Source: DASSLY01 sp035689185 (GTDB taxonomy: Bacteria; Actinomycetota; Actinomycetes; Actinomycetales; Dermatophilaceae). Taken from it: a stretch of 41,201 nucleotides of DNA. The notes under the pieces were generated by a model. The model was not told the origin of the DNA. It searched no databases and saw only the letters and a program-made list of their open reading frames with translations. Made by a program: the position numbers and the translations under genes. How positions within the stretch are numbered: the stretch's first letter is position 1; each line of letters opens with the position of its first letter. Below, piece after piece: positions 15,751 through 24,900 of the stretch. Location of the stretch: the NCBI GenBank assembly GCA_035689185.1, contig DASSLY010000055.1, positions 1 through 41,201 on the forward strand, written 5' to 3'.

Positions 15751-15756
15751 TAGGCT
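15751..15756 (+). promoter_or_regulatory. Predicted -10 element (TAGGCT) for leaderless BFN-domain gene
   Basis: TAGGCT is followed by 7 nt and the GTG at 15764. It lies 9 nt after the ftsR stop and is identical to the element before cmk. No Shine-Dalgarno sequence is present. Confidence 0.5.
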
Positions 15757-15763
15757 CGATGGG

Positions 15764-16267
15764 GTGAAGCAGCTGGACGTCCTCGGGGTCCGCGTGGAGA
15801 TGCCGACCAACCAGCCGATCGTGCTGCTGCGTGAGCGCGACGGGGAGCGGTACCTGCCGATTTGGATCGGCGCCGCCGAGGCGACGGCCATCGCCTACGC
15901 GCAGCAGGGGATCGTGCCTCCCCGGCCGCTGACCCACGACCTGCTGAAGAACGTCATCCAGGACCTCGGTCACACGCTGCGCGAGGTGCGCATCGTCGCC
16001 CTGCTGGACGGGGTGTTCCACGCCGCCCTCATCTTCGACGAGCACACCGAGGTCAGCGCCCGGTCCTCCGACGCGATCGCGCTGGCGCTGCGGATGGGGA
16101 CCTCCATCTATGCCGAGGACGGCATCCTGGACGAGGCCGGCGTGGCGATCGCGGCCGAGGAGGAGGACGAGGTGGAGCGGTTCCGCGAGTTCCTCGACCA
16201 GGTCTCGGCTGAAGACTTCCAAAGCGGCGACGAACCCGGCACCAGTCCAGGTAAGTCTCAACTTTAG
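15764..16267 (+). CDS. Bifunctional nuclease (BFN/DUF151) domain protein
   Basis: 167-residue protein of the DUF151 family, equivalent by position to Rv1829. Recognised from VLGVRVEMPTNQPIVLLRERDGERYLPIWIGAAEATAIA, LTHDLLKNVIQDLG, VRIVALLDGVFHAALIF and SARSSDAIALALRMGTSIYAED. Plant and some bacterial members are reported to have RNase and DNase activity; in actinobacteria the role is not settled. The C-terminal 30 residues are acidic and low in conservation. GTG start chosen because of the -10 element 7 nt before it. Confidence 0.88.
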   Translation: MKQLDVLGVRVEMPTNQPIVLLRERDGERYLPIWIGAAEATAIAYAQQGIVPPRPLTHDLLKNVIQDLGHTLREVRIVALLDGVFHAALIFDEHTEVSARSSDAIALALRMGTSIYAEDGILDEAGVAIAAEEEDEVERFREFLDQVSAEDFQSGDEPGTSPGKSQL

Positions 16268-16278
16268 GGTTAGGGTTG
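16264..16278 (+). repeat. TTAGGG direct repeat over the BFN-gene stop codon
   Basis: TTAGGGTTAGGGTTG contains two perfect TTAGGG units and a third partial one. The first TAG is the stop codon of the upstream gene. It lies 24 bp before the -35 of the predicted merR promoter, so it could be an operator; no binding factor is known to me. Confidence 0.5.
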
Positions 16279-16301
16279 TCCCGACACGCTGCCGGCGGTG
16301 A

Positions 16302-16330
16302 TTGACGCGCCCACGGCCTGGGCATACCTT
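16302..16330 (+). promoter_or_regulatory. Predicted housekeeping promoter for the second MerR gene
   Basis: TTGACG at 16302-16307 and TACCTT at 16325-16330 are separated by exactly 17 bp, close to the primary-sigma consensus. The gene starts about 100 nt downstream with a normal ribosome binding site, so this transcript would have a leader, unlike several neighbours. Confidence 0.55.
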
Positions 16331-16428
16331 CGAGGAAGCGAACCACGTCCGTGTAGTTCGGGCACGGTTTCGCAGTGGCCCGGCGCTCCCCGCTGCCGGC
16401 ACCATCGCAGCTGGATCAGGAGGCAGTC

Positions 16429-17010
16429 GTGAGCGCAGGAGAGGCGAGCCATGGCACCACGACGGTGCCGGCATCCGCACAAGGCCTGCTGTTCACCGGA
16501 GACCTGCCCGAGTTGCGCGAGGACATGGGCTACCGGGGACCGACAGCCTGCCGGGCGGCTGGCATCACCTACCGCCAACTGGACTACTGGGCTCGCACCG
16601 GGCTGGTTGAGCCGTCGGTGCGTGGGGCGGCCGGCTCCGGCACGCAGCGGCTCTACAGCTTCCGCGACATCCTCGTGCTCAAGGTCGTCAAGCGTCTCCT
16701 CGACACCGGTGTCTCGCTGCAGCAGATCCGGGTTGCCGTAGCCCATCTGCGCCGACGCGGGGTGGACGACCTGGCCCAGATCACCTTGATGAGCGACGGC
16801 GCCAGCGTGTACGAATGCACCTCCGCCGACGAGGTCATCGACCTGGTCCAGGGCGGCCAGGGCGTGTTCGGGATCGCGGTCGGCCGGGTCTGGCGGGAGG
16901 TCGAGGGCGAGCTGGCCCAGCTGCCGAGCGAGCGCGCCGAGGACGAGGCCCCGGCCGAGCACGCCGGCGACGAGCTCTCCGTGCGTCGGCGCTCCCGGCT
17001 CACCGGTTGA
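16429..17010 (+). CDS. MerR-family regulator (Rv1830 type)
   Basis: 193 residues. The DNA-binding domain is GYRGPTACRAAGITYRQLDYWARTGLVEPS followed by QRLYSFRDILVLKVVKRLLDTGVSLQQIRVAVAHLR, the MerR winged helix and first coil. A C-terminal domain with ASVYECTSADEVIDLVQGGQGVFGIAVGRVWREVEGEL follows, conserved in the mycobacterial Rv1830 group, which is linked to replication/division timing. GTG at 16429 is chosen because AGGAGG lies 5 nt before it; GTG at 16375 would add 18 residues. It is the second MerR regulator within 1.5 kb and lies immediately before the glycine riboswitch. Confidence 0.88.
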   Translation: MSAGEASHGTTTVPASAQGLLFTGDLPELREDMGYRGPTACRAAGITYRQLDYWARTGLVEPSVRGAAGSGTQRLYSFRDILVLKVVKRLLDTGVSLQQIRVAVAHLRRRGVDDLAQITLMSDGASVYECTSADEVIDLVQGGQGVFGIAVGRVWREVEGELAQLPSERAEDEAPAEHAGDELSVRRRSRLTG

Positions 17011-17039
17011 GCAGTGCCGGCGAAGACCGCCTGACCGGG

Positions 17040-17045
17040 TAGACT
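17040..17045 (+). promoter_or_regulatory. Candidate -10 (TAGACT) for the gcvP leader
   Basis: TAGACT ends about 20 nt before the first paired bases of the glycine riboswitch. No convincing -35 is visible at 16-18 bp upstream. Confidence 0.4.
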
Positions 17046-17061
17046 TGCGCCGCTGATCACC

Positions 17062-17172
17062 CCGCGTGGGAGAGTCCCCGCGCAGCCGCCGGCGCACATC
17101 GGACCGGTTGCACCGGGGCGCCGAAGGGGCAAACCTCCCCGGAACCTCTCAGGCGCCAGGACCGCGCGGGCA
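17062..17172 (+). ncRNA. Glycine riboswitch, apparently a single aptamer
   Basis: The gcvT-motif hallmarks occur in order: GGGAGAG at 17068-17074, GCCGAAGGGGCAA at 17120-17132, and CCTCTCAGG at 17145-17153. Between them are the hairpin arms CCGCCGGCG and CGGACCGGTTGCACCGG. Only one full aptamer is present; the following GCAGGCATCTTGGAG at about 17170-17184 may be the remnant 'ghost' stem seen in singlet glycine riboswitches. It precedes gcvP by about 90 nt, so glycine is expected to switch on glycine decarboxylase expression. Confidence 0.9.
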
Positions 17173-17259
17173 GGCATCTTGGAGCCGTCCGACGCGACGG
17201 CGACAGGCGGGGAGGCCACCACCGCACGTGCCGTCCCCGGCCGACGAATGGAGCCTCAC

Positions 17260-20151
17260 GTGACCGACAACGCCAGCCTTGACGCGGTGGAGCCTGACTT
17301 CGTCGGCCGCCACATCGCCCCCGACAGCCACGACGTGACCATCATGCTCAAGGCGGTCGGGCAGCCCAGCCTGGAGGCCCTGCTCGACGCCGCGGTCCCG
17401 CGCCAGATCCGCTCGGAGCGGGCGCTGCGCATCCACGCCGCGCCCACCGAGGCCGCGGTGGTCGCCGAGCTGCGCGCGCTTGCCGCGCGCAACACCGTGA
17501 TGGCGTCGATGATCGGCCTTGGCTACTACGGCACCCACACCCCTGCGGTGATCCGCCGCAACGTGCTGGAGAACCCGGCCTGGTACACCGCATACACCCC
17601 CTACCAGCCGGAGATCTCCCAGGGCCGGCTGGAGGCGCTGCTGAACTTCCAGACCATGGTGTCCGACCTCACCGGCCTGGCCACGGCCAACGCCTCGCTG
17701 CTGGACGAGAGCACCGCAGCTGCGGAGGCGATGACGCTGATGCGCCGCTCCAGCAAGGCGCCGGCCGGCGCGGTCCTGCTCGTCGACCGGCACCTGCTGC
17801 CCCAGTCGGTCGCGGTCGTGCGGACCCGGGCCACCCCGCTCGGGTTGCCGGTGGTGGTGGCGGACCTGGACCGGGTCGCCGACGCCGGCGCGCTGGCCGA
17901 GGCGGCGCAGGGTCAGCCGGTGTTCGGGGTGCTGGTCCAGTACCCGGGGGCCGACGGCGAGCTGCGCGACTTCGCCCCGCTGGCCGCCGCGGCCCACCAG
18001 GCCGGCGCGCTCGTCGCGGCGTGCGCCGACCTGCTGGCGCTCACCCTGGCCACCCCGCCGGGGGAGTGGGGCGCCGACATCGCGGTCGGCACCTCCCAGC
18101 GCTTCGGCGTCCCGATGGGGTTCGGCGGCCCGCATGCCGGGTACATGAGCGTCCGCGCCGGGCTGGAGCGGTCCCTACCGGGACGGCTGGTCGGGGTCAG
18201 CGTCGACGCGGCGGGCCACCCGGCATACCGGCTGGCGCTGCAGACCCGCGAACAGCACATCCGCCGGGAGAAGGCGACCTCCAACATCTGCACCGCCCAG
18301 GTTCTGCTCGCGGTGATGGCAAGCATGTATGCGGTGTACCACGGCCCGCAGGGGCTGGCCCGGATCGCCCGGCGCGCCCACGCGCACGCGGTGGCGCTCG
18401 CCGCAGGGCTGCGCGACGGCGGCGTGCAGGTGGTGACGGAGCACTTCTTCGACACGGTGACCGCGCAGGTCGCCGGACGGGCCGCCGAGGTGGTGGCGGA
18501 GGCGGCCGCGCGCGGCGTCGTGCTGTGGCAGGTCGACGACGACCACGTGTCGGTCAGCGCCGACGAGACCACCACGGTCGAGCACCTGTCGGCGGTCTGG
18601 GCGGCGTTCGGCGTGCCGGGGCTCGCCGAGGTCGGGCCGGTCGAGACACCGGCGTGGCCTGCCGCACTGGTCCGGGACAGTGACTACCTCACCCATCCGG
18701 TGTTCGGCACGCACCACAGCGAGACCTCCATGCTGCGCTACCTGCGCCGGCTGGCCGACCGCGACTTCGCCCTGGACCGCGGGATGATCCCGCTGGGCTC
18801 CTGCACAATGAAGCTCAACGCCACCACCGAGATGGAGGCGATCACCTGGCCCGAGTTCGCCGACCTGCACCCGTTCGCCCCCGCGGCGCACACCGAGGGC
18901 TACCGCGAGCTGGTGGCCGACCTGTCGGCGTGGCTGTGCGAGCTGACCGGGTACGACGCGGTGTCGCTGCAACCGAACGCGGGGTCGCAGGGCGAGCTGG
19001 CCGGGCTGCTGGCCATCCACGCCTACCATCAGGCCAACGGCCAGTCAGCGCGCAACATCTGCCTCATCCCCGCCAGCGCGCACGGCACGAACGCGGCCAG
19101 CGCGGTGATGGCCGGGCTCAAGGTGGTGGTGGTGAAGACCGCCTCCGGCGGGGACATCGACATGGCAGACCTGCGGGCCAAGGTCGATGCCCACCGGGAG
19201 GACCTCGCCGCGATCATGGTGACCTACCCCTCCACCCACGGGGTGTTCGAGGACACCATCAGTGAGCTGTGCGAGCTGGTGCACGAGGCTGGCGGGCAGG
19301 TCTACGTCGACGGCGCCAACCTCAACGCGCTGGTGGGCCTGGCCCAGCCGGGCAAGTTCGGGGCCGACGTGTCTCACCTGAACCTGCACAAGACCTTCTG
19401 CATCCCCCACGGCGGGGGCGGGCCAGGCGTGGGGCCGGTGGCGGTGCGGGCGCATTTGGCCGACTACCTGCCCAACCATCCGCTGGACCCGGACGCTGGC
19501 CCCGCCACCAGCGCCGGCCCGGTAAGCGGCGCGCCATACGGCTCGGCCGGCATCCTGCCGATCTCCTGGGCCTACGTGCGGCTCATGGGCGGCGCCGGGC
19601 TGACCAGGGCCACCCAGCAGGCGATCCTGTCGGCCAACTACGTCGCGGCCCGGCTGCGGGACCACTACCCGGTGCTGTATGCCGGGCACGACGGCCTGGT
19701 CGCGCACGAAGCCATCCTGGACCTGCGCGACCTGACCCGGCGCAGCGGTGTCACCGTCGACGACGTGGCCAAGCGGCTGATCGACTACGGCTTCCACGCG
19801 CCGACGATGTCCTTCCCGGTGGCCGGCACGCTGATGGTGGAGCCGACCGAGAGCGAGGACCTGGCTGAGATCGACCGGTTCTGCGAGGCGATGATCGCGA
19901 TCCGGGCCGAGATCCAGCAGGTGCTGGACGGCCACGTCGCGGTGGCGGACAGCGTGCTGCGCGGCGCCCCGCACACGGCGGCGTCGCTGGCCGGGACGTG
20001 GGCCGCGTCCTACGACCGGGCGACCGCGGCCTACCCACCCGGGGTGGACCCGATGGCCAAGTACTGGCCGCCGGTGCGCCGGATCGACGGCGCCTACGGG
20101 GACCGGCACCTGGTCTGCTCCTGCCCCCCGCCGGAGGCCTTCGAGTCCTGA
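17260..20151 (+). CDS. gcvP: Glycine dehydrogenase (decarboxylating), P protein
   Basis: PLP enzyme that decarboxylates glycine and passes the aminomethyl group to lipoylated GcvH. About 963 residues, the fused single-chain form of two homologous halves. DFVGRHIAPD begins the N-terminal half, with MIGLGYYGTHTPAVIRRNVLENPAWYTAYTPYQ-type blocks; GSCTMKLN opens the C-terminal half, and the PLP Lys711 lies in HLNLHKTFCIPHGGGGPG. GTG at 17260 has TGGAG 6 nt upstream; ATG at 17248 is an alternative that adds four residues. Expression is expected to respond to glycine through the riboswitch upstream. Confidence 0.96.
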   Translation: MTDNASLDAVEPDFVGRHIAPDSHDVTIMLKAVGQPSLEALLDAAVPRQIRSERALRIHAAPTEAAVVAELRALAARNTVMASMIGLGYYGTHTPAVIRRNVLENPAWYTAYTPYQPEISQGRLEALLNFQTMVSDLTGLATANASLLDESTAAAEAMTLMRRSSKAPAGAVLLVDRHLLPQSVAVVRTRATPLGLPVVVADLDRVADAGALAEAAQGQPVFGVLVQYPGADGELRDFAPLAAAAHQAGALVAACADLLALTLATPPGEWGADIAVGTSQRFGVPMGFGGPHAGYMSVRAGLERSLPGRLVGVSVDAAGHPAYRLALQTREQHIRREKATSNICTAQVLLAVMASMYAVYHGPQGLARIARRAHAHAVALAAGLRDGGVQVVTEHFFDTVTAQVAGRAAEVVAEAAARGVVLWQVDDDHVSVSADETTTVEHLSAVWAAFGVPGLAEVGPVETPAWPAALVRDSDYLTHPVFGTHHSETSMLRYLRRLADRDFALDRGMIPLGSCTMKLNATTEMEAITWPEFADLHPFAPAAHTEGYRELVADLSAWLCELTGYDAVSLQPNAGSQGELAGLLAIHAYHQANGQSARNICLIPASAHGTNAASAVMAGLKVVVVKTASGGDIDMADLRAKVDAHREDLAAIMVTYPSTHGVFEDTISELCELVHEAGGQVYVDGANLNALVGLAQPGKFGADVSHLNLHKTFCIPHGGGGPGVGPVAVRAHLADYLPNHPLDPDAGPATSAGPVSGAPYGSAGILPISWAYVRLMGGAGLTRATQQAILSANYVAARLRDHYPVLYAGHDGLVAHEAILDLRDLTRRSGVTVDDVAKRLIDYGFHAPTMSFPVAGTLMVEPTESEDLAEIDRFCEAMIAIRAEIQQVLDGHVAVADSVLRGAPHTAASLAGTWAASYDRATAAYPPGVDPMAKYWPPVRRIDGAYGDRHLVCSCPPPEAFES

Positions 20152-20199
20152 CCCACCCGCGCCGGGGCGTCCGGTGCGGGTCCCGGCACCGGGGTCAGG
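20147..20199. terminator. Bidirectional terminator between gcvP and the sigma factor gene
   Basis: CCCGCGCCGG at 20156-20165 and CCGGTGCGGG at 20171-20180 pair over 10 bp (one G-U) around a 5-nt loop. An outer pair, CCTGACCC at 20147-20154 with GGGTCAGG at 20192-20199, can close over it. The stops of both convergent genes lie in the outer arms, so one structure can end transcription from both sides. Confidence 0.75.
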
Positions 20200-21472
20200 G
20201 GTCGGTCGGGGATGCGTCAAGCCGCTCGCGCCAGGCGCGGAGACGGGCCTCGCGGAAGCGCCGCTCCGGCTCGGTCAGCCCACCCGTGAGCGACCGGATG
20301 CCGTCCGCCACCGCCGGTTCGAAGTGTCCCTGGCGGGCGAGCAACTCGGCGCGTACGGCATACAGCCGGTGGTCCTCGGGCAGCCCGGCCAGCGCGGCCA
20401 GGCCCGCGGCCGGTCCGGCCCGCTCGGCGACGGCGACCGCGCGGGCCAGCGCTGCCGCGGGGCTCGGCGCCACCGACAGCAGCAGGCCGAAGAGCCGGAC
20501 CACCTCGTCCCAGTCGGTGTCGGCGTAACTGCCGGCCCGCGCGTGCTCCGCCGCGATCGCGGCCTGCAGCTGGTAGGCGTCGGCCATGCCGCCGGTCCGG
20601 CGCAGGGACCCGGCGAGCAGGGCCTCCGCCTCGGCGATGAGGCGCCCGTCCCACCGTGATCGGTCCTGGACGGGGAGGAGCACCACGTCGCCGTTGGCGT
20701 CGGTGCGCGCGGGCCGCCGGGACTCACTGAACAGAATCAGTGCGAGCACCGCGGCCGGCGCCGCCTCGTCCGGCATGAGCTGGTGCACCAGCCGGGCCAA
20801 CCGGGCCGCCTCCGCGCAGACGTCCACGTCCTGGACCCTCGCCCCACCCAGGGGTGCGTGTCCCGCGGTGAAGAGGGCGTGCACCACCCCGCAGACCGCA
20901 GTGACCCGGGTCGGCAGGTCCGCGTCCCCAGGCACGGCGTAGGGGATCCGTGCGACGGTGATCTTCTGCCGTGTTCGGGTGAGCCGCTTGGCCATGGCCG
21001 ATTCGCTGACCAGGAGCACGGCTGCGGTCTGGGCGAGCGACAGCCCGCACAGCGTCCGCAACGCCAGCGCCACCTGGTTGCCCAGCGACAGGGCGGGATG
21101 GCAGCAGGTGAAGATGAGGCGCAGCTGGTCGTCGCGGACGGTCGAGTCAGGGACCTGTTCGAGCGGCTGGTCGCGGAGCATCAGCAACGCACCCGCCTGC
21201 CGCTCCTTGCCGGCGCGCGCCTGCTCGCGGCGGAGGATGTCGATGGCCTTGCGCCGGGCGGCGACCCCCAGCCAGGCGCGGGGGTCCTCAGGTATTCCAG
21301 TCCTGGGCCAGGTGCGCAGGGCGGCGAGCACCGCTTCCTGGACGGCGTCCTCGGCCACCGTCCAGCTGCCGACGGTCCGCACGAGGGTGGCCAGGATGCG
21401 GGCGCCCTCGTGCCGGACCAGCTCGGCCAGAAGCGGCCCACTGTCCGGCGTGCCCGAGGGAGCCGACACCAC
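20195..21472 (-). CDS. ECF sigma factor with C-terminal DUF6596 domain (ECF42 type)
   Basis: 425 residues. Region 2 is TLVRTVGSWTVAEDAVQEAVLAAL and AWLGVAARRKAIDILRRE; region 4 is LCGLSLAQTAAVLLVSESAMAKRLTRTR. The 240-residue C-terminal extension contains AVCGVVHALFTAGH, LARLVHQLMPDEAAPAAVLALILF, and TPR-like helices (ALARAVAVAERAGPAAGLAAL). This long C-terminal domain instead of an anti-sigma partner, plus an adjacent DGPF/YCII gene, defines the ECF42 type. Start is GTG 21472 or 21469, a few nt after the partner's stop at 21478. Such sigma factors usually control their own DGPF genes; the signal is unknown. Confidence 0.92.
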   Translation of the reverse strand: MVSAPSGTPDSGPLLAELVRHEGARILATLVRTVGSWTVAEDAVQEAVLAALRTWPRTGIPEDPRAWLGVAARRKAIDILRREQARAGKERQAGALLMLRDQPLEQVPDSTVRDDQLRLIFTCCHPALSLGNQVALALRTLCGLSLAQTAAVLLVSESAMAKRLTRTRQKITVARIPYAVPGDADLPTRVTAVCGVVHALFTAGHAPLGGARVQDVDVCAEAARLARLVHQLMPDEAAPAAVLALILFSESRRPARTDANGDVVLLPVQDRSRWDGRLIAEAEALLAGSLRRTGGMADAYQLQAAIAAEHARAGSYADTDWDEVVRLFGLLLSVAPSPAAALARAVAVAERAGPAAGLAALAGLPEDHRLYAVRAELLARQGHFEPAVADGIRSLTGGLTEPERRFREARLRAWRERLDASPTDP

Positions 21473-21477
21473 GGTGC

Positions 21478-21825
21478 TTAGTCGAACGCAATGACCGGGC
21501 GGACCTCAACCGCACCCGCCCACGCGGCGGGGATCTCGGCGGCGAGCTTGACCGCATCGTCCAGGTCGCTCGCCTCGATCAAGTAGAAGCCGGTCAGGGC
21601 CTCCTTCGTCTCGGCGTACGGCCCGTCGGCCGTGACGACGTCGCCACCACGCGCGCCCTTGACCCGGACGACCGTCGCCGTGCTGGTCGGGTACAAGGCG
21701 GCACCGCCCTTGATGACGTCGCCGTGGTCTCGGCTGAACGTGACGTACTCCGCCATGGCCGGGGCGTGCTCCGGCGCGGTCCAGTCGACATCCGCGGTGT
21801 AGGTCAGTGCTGCGTACAGAGCCAT
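21478..21825 (-). CDS. YCII/DGPF domain protein, sigma factor partner
   Basis: 115-residue YCII-related protein. The hallmark DGPF-type motif appears as DGPYAETKEALTGFYLIEA. The rest, MALYAALTYTADVDW at the start and VEVRPVI at the end, fits the family. It is the first gene of a two-gene operon with the sigma factor, which starts 5 nt after its stop. ATG start with GAGGGAG 8 nt upstream. These proteins are thought to act with ECF42 sigma factors, but their biochemical role is not established. Confidence 0.92.
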   Translation of the reverse strand: MALYAALTYTADVDWTAPEHAPAMAEYVTFSRDHGDVIKGGAALYPTSTATVVRVKGARGGDVVTADGPYAETKEALTGFYLIEASDLDDAVKLAAEIPAAWAGAVEVRPVIAFD

Positions 21826-21940
21826 CGAAGTCGCTCCCTCGTCGTCGTCGGCTGACCCTGATGGCCCGCCGTCACTCTAAGGACGAACGGCCGCGCCGGT
21901 ACAGGACATCCTCGTCCTCACGCCCAAGGCATCCCGGTCC

Positions 21941-24900
21941 TCATGCCGCGGAGGAGCCGGCGCCGACCTGGGTGGCCACGGTCGAGCCGTTCGGTCCCCT
22001 CTCCACCCGGACCTGCGCGCCGATCCGCTGCCGCAGCTCTGCCACGTGGCTGACCACGCCCACGGTGCGCCCGCCTTCGCGCAACCCGTCCAGCACCGCC
22101 AGCACGTGTTCCAGGCTGTCCTCGTCCAGTGACCCGAACCCCTCGTCGACAAACAGCGTCTGCAGGTCCAGCCCACCGGCCTCGGCGCGCACCGCATCGG
22201 CCAGGCCGAGCGCCAGCGCCAGCGACGCAACGAACGACTCCCCTCCCGACAGGGTCGCCGTGTCCCGGGTGGAGCCGGTCCAGGAGTCCCGCACCCGCAG
22301 CCCGAGGCCGCTTCGGGCGCCGCGGCCGGCGAGCGCATCGGTGTGCTCCAGCGCAAACCGGCCGCCGGTCATCTTGTCGAGCCGCTCGTTCGCGAGCCGG
22401 GCCACCTCCTCCAGCCGGGCCGCCAGCACGTACGCCGACAGCGGCATCCGCAGCCGGTTGCTGGCCGAGGTGCCGCCCGCGCAGTCGGCCACCTCGGCCA
22501 CCACCGCGAGCTCGGCCGCCGCGGGGTCCAGCTCCGCCACGGTCGCCTCGACGGCGGCGCGCAGCCCGGCGAGCTGCCGCCCGGCTACCTCGGTGGCACT
22601 GTGCTGGGTCAGCGCGGCGACCGCCTCGTCGCGGGCCTCGCGCCACGACGCATGAAGCGCCGCGCGATCCGGCGGGGGTCGCCGCTCGGCGTCGAGCACA
22701 TCCGGCTGGGTCAGCAGCGCCTCGGCCTGATGACGAGTCCGCGCGGCCTCGGCCAGCCTGGCGACCAGCGCCTCCACGGTCGCGGACGGCCGTTGCGCGG
22801 CCAACGCCTCGGCCTCGCCGGCGAAGCCGTGCTCGGCCAGCACCGCCGCCAGCTCAACCTCCCGATCGGCCCGCACGCGATCGGCCGCTGCGGCGGCCTG
22901 CTCCGCGGTGAGCAGTTCCGTCAGCGCGTCACGCACCTGCCGGTGCCGTGCCGCCACGTCGTTCACCCTCGCAGGACGGCGCGGCCCACCACCGCACGGG
23001 CCTGCCACGACGCACCGGCACGCCTGGGCGTGGGCGTCGACCGCGGCCCGTAGCTGCCCCAGCGCCTGCGCGTGCTGTGCTTCGGCGGCGGCGGCGCGGC
23101 TCTGTGACTCGGCTGCGGCGACCGCCTGCGCCTGCTCGGTCTGGATCGCCGCCATGGCGCCTCGCCGCGCTGCGTCGGTCTGCTGGGCCAGCGCCGGCAG
23201 CTGCGCGTCCGCCGCTGTGGCCGCGGCCAGGGCGGTGCGCGCGACGAGCAGCTCGACCGCTGCGGCCTGCCCGTCCACCCCCGGTGCCAGTGACTGCACC
23301 TGGGCCGCGAGCTGGTCCCGCCGGGCAGTGGCCCGAGCCTGGGCCTCGCGGGCCACCGCGACCAGGTCGCCAGCCTGCGCTGCGGCAGCCTCGGCGCACG
23401 CCACGTCGTCGGCGCTGACCAGGTGAGACGCCACCGCCGGGTGCGGGTGGGCGCAGGACCCGCACACCGGGCAGGGCTGGTCCGCGACCAGGCCGGTGGC
23501 CAGCTCGGCGGCCATCCCGGCCAGCCGCGCCGCCCGGCGACGGACCGCCTCGCCCTCGGCGGTCACGAAGTCCTGCCGTGCCTGCGTGCAACGCATCGCG
23601 GTGACGGCGACATCCTGCTCGACCTGCTCCACATCGGCCAGCAGCGCCACCACGCGCGCCGCCTCCTCCGCGCGCCGGCGGGCCTCTGCCAACGTCGCCG
23701 CCTCAGCGGTGACACCGTCCAGCTCGCAGCGGATCGCGGCCGCCGCCCGTTCCGCCTCGACCCGGTCCGCCCGCGCGACCTCGAGCCGGGCGGTCGCGGT
23801 CTGCGCCTCCAGCACTGCCCGGGTGACCTCGGCGGCACACCGCTCGAGGCTCCTGGCGACGTCGACCGCGACAGCCAGCGGCTCGTCCCACCCGGCCATC
23901 GTCTCCAGTGCGGCGCCCACCCCCGCGCCGCCGCCCAGTCCGCTTCCGGCAACAGCCCGCGCCTGGAGCAGCGCGCCGGCCGCGGCATCCGCCAGCTCCC
24001 GCGCGCGCGACAACTCCTGCAGGTGGCCTGCCAGGTGCGCGGCCCGCCGGGCCGCGTCGAGCTCGGTCTCGGCCTCCGCGAGCGCGTCCACTTGCTGTGC
24101 CAGTGCGGCCAGGGCCAGGCGGGCCGCCGCGGCGGTGCCCTGCCGCTCCAGGACGCGCTCCGCCTCGGCCAACAGGCGACCGAGATGGTCACGGTGGGCC
24201 GCCGCCTGCTCGGAGACCGTCAGCCGCGCCACCGACAGCTCCGTCACCTCGGCCAGCACCGCGTCCAGGCGCGACAGCAGCTCTCCGGCAGGCCCGTCGT
24301 CGAGCACGGCGGGCCCGGGCGCTGGCGCCGGGACCATGGCCAGGGCGTCGAGCGCCCGCAGCCGCACCACCTCAAGCTGCCGACGGGCGGAGTCCACCCC
24401 CGCCTGGCAGGCCCGACGGCGAGCGGCCAGCCAGTCCTGCACGTCGGCGAAGCGGCCGGTGTCGAAGAGCTTCTCCAACACCGCGGCGCGGTCCTTGGGC
24501 GCGGCCCGCAGGAACGCGGCGAACTCGCCCTGCGGCAACATCGCGACACTGGTGAACTGGGAAAGGCCCAACCCCAGGGCGTCGTCCAGGGCCAGCGCCG
24601 CCTCGTCCATCCGGGAGGCGATCCCCACCCACGACCCGCCGCGCAACTCCTCCAGCAGCACCGTGGCATGCACCGTGAGCACGCCGGCGCCGCGCTTCTT
24701 CGGCCGGGCGAACTCGGGGGTCCGGGTGACCCGAAGCCGCCGACCGCTCACGGTCAGCTCCAGCTCTACTTTCGGCACCGCGTCCGGGGCGGCGTGGTCG
24801 GAGCGAAGCGACCGCCGGGCGGACTGGCGGGCGCCGGGGACGGCGGCGTAGAGGGCGAAGCAAACCGCGTCGAGGATGCTGGTCTTGCCCGCGCCGGTGG

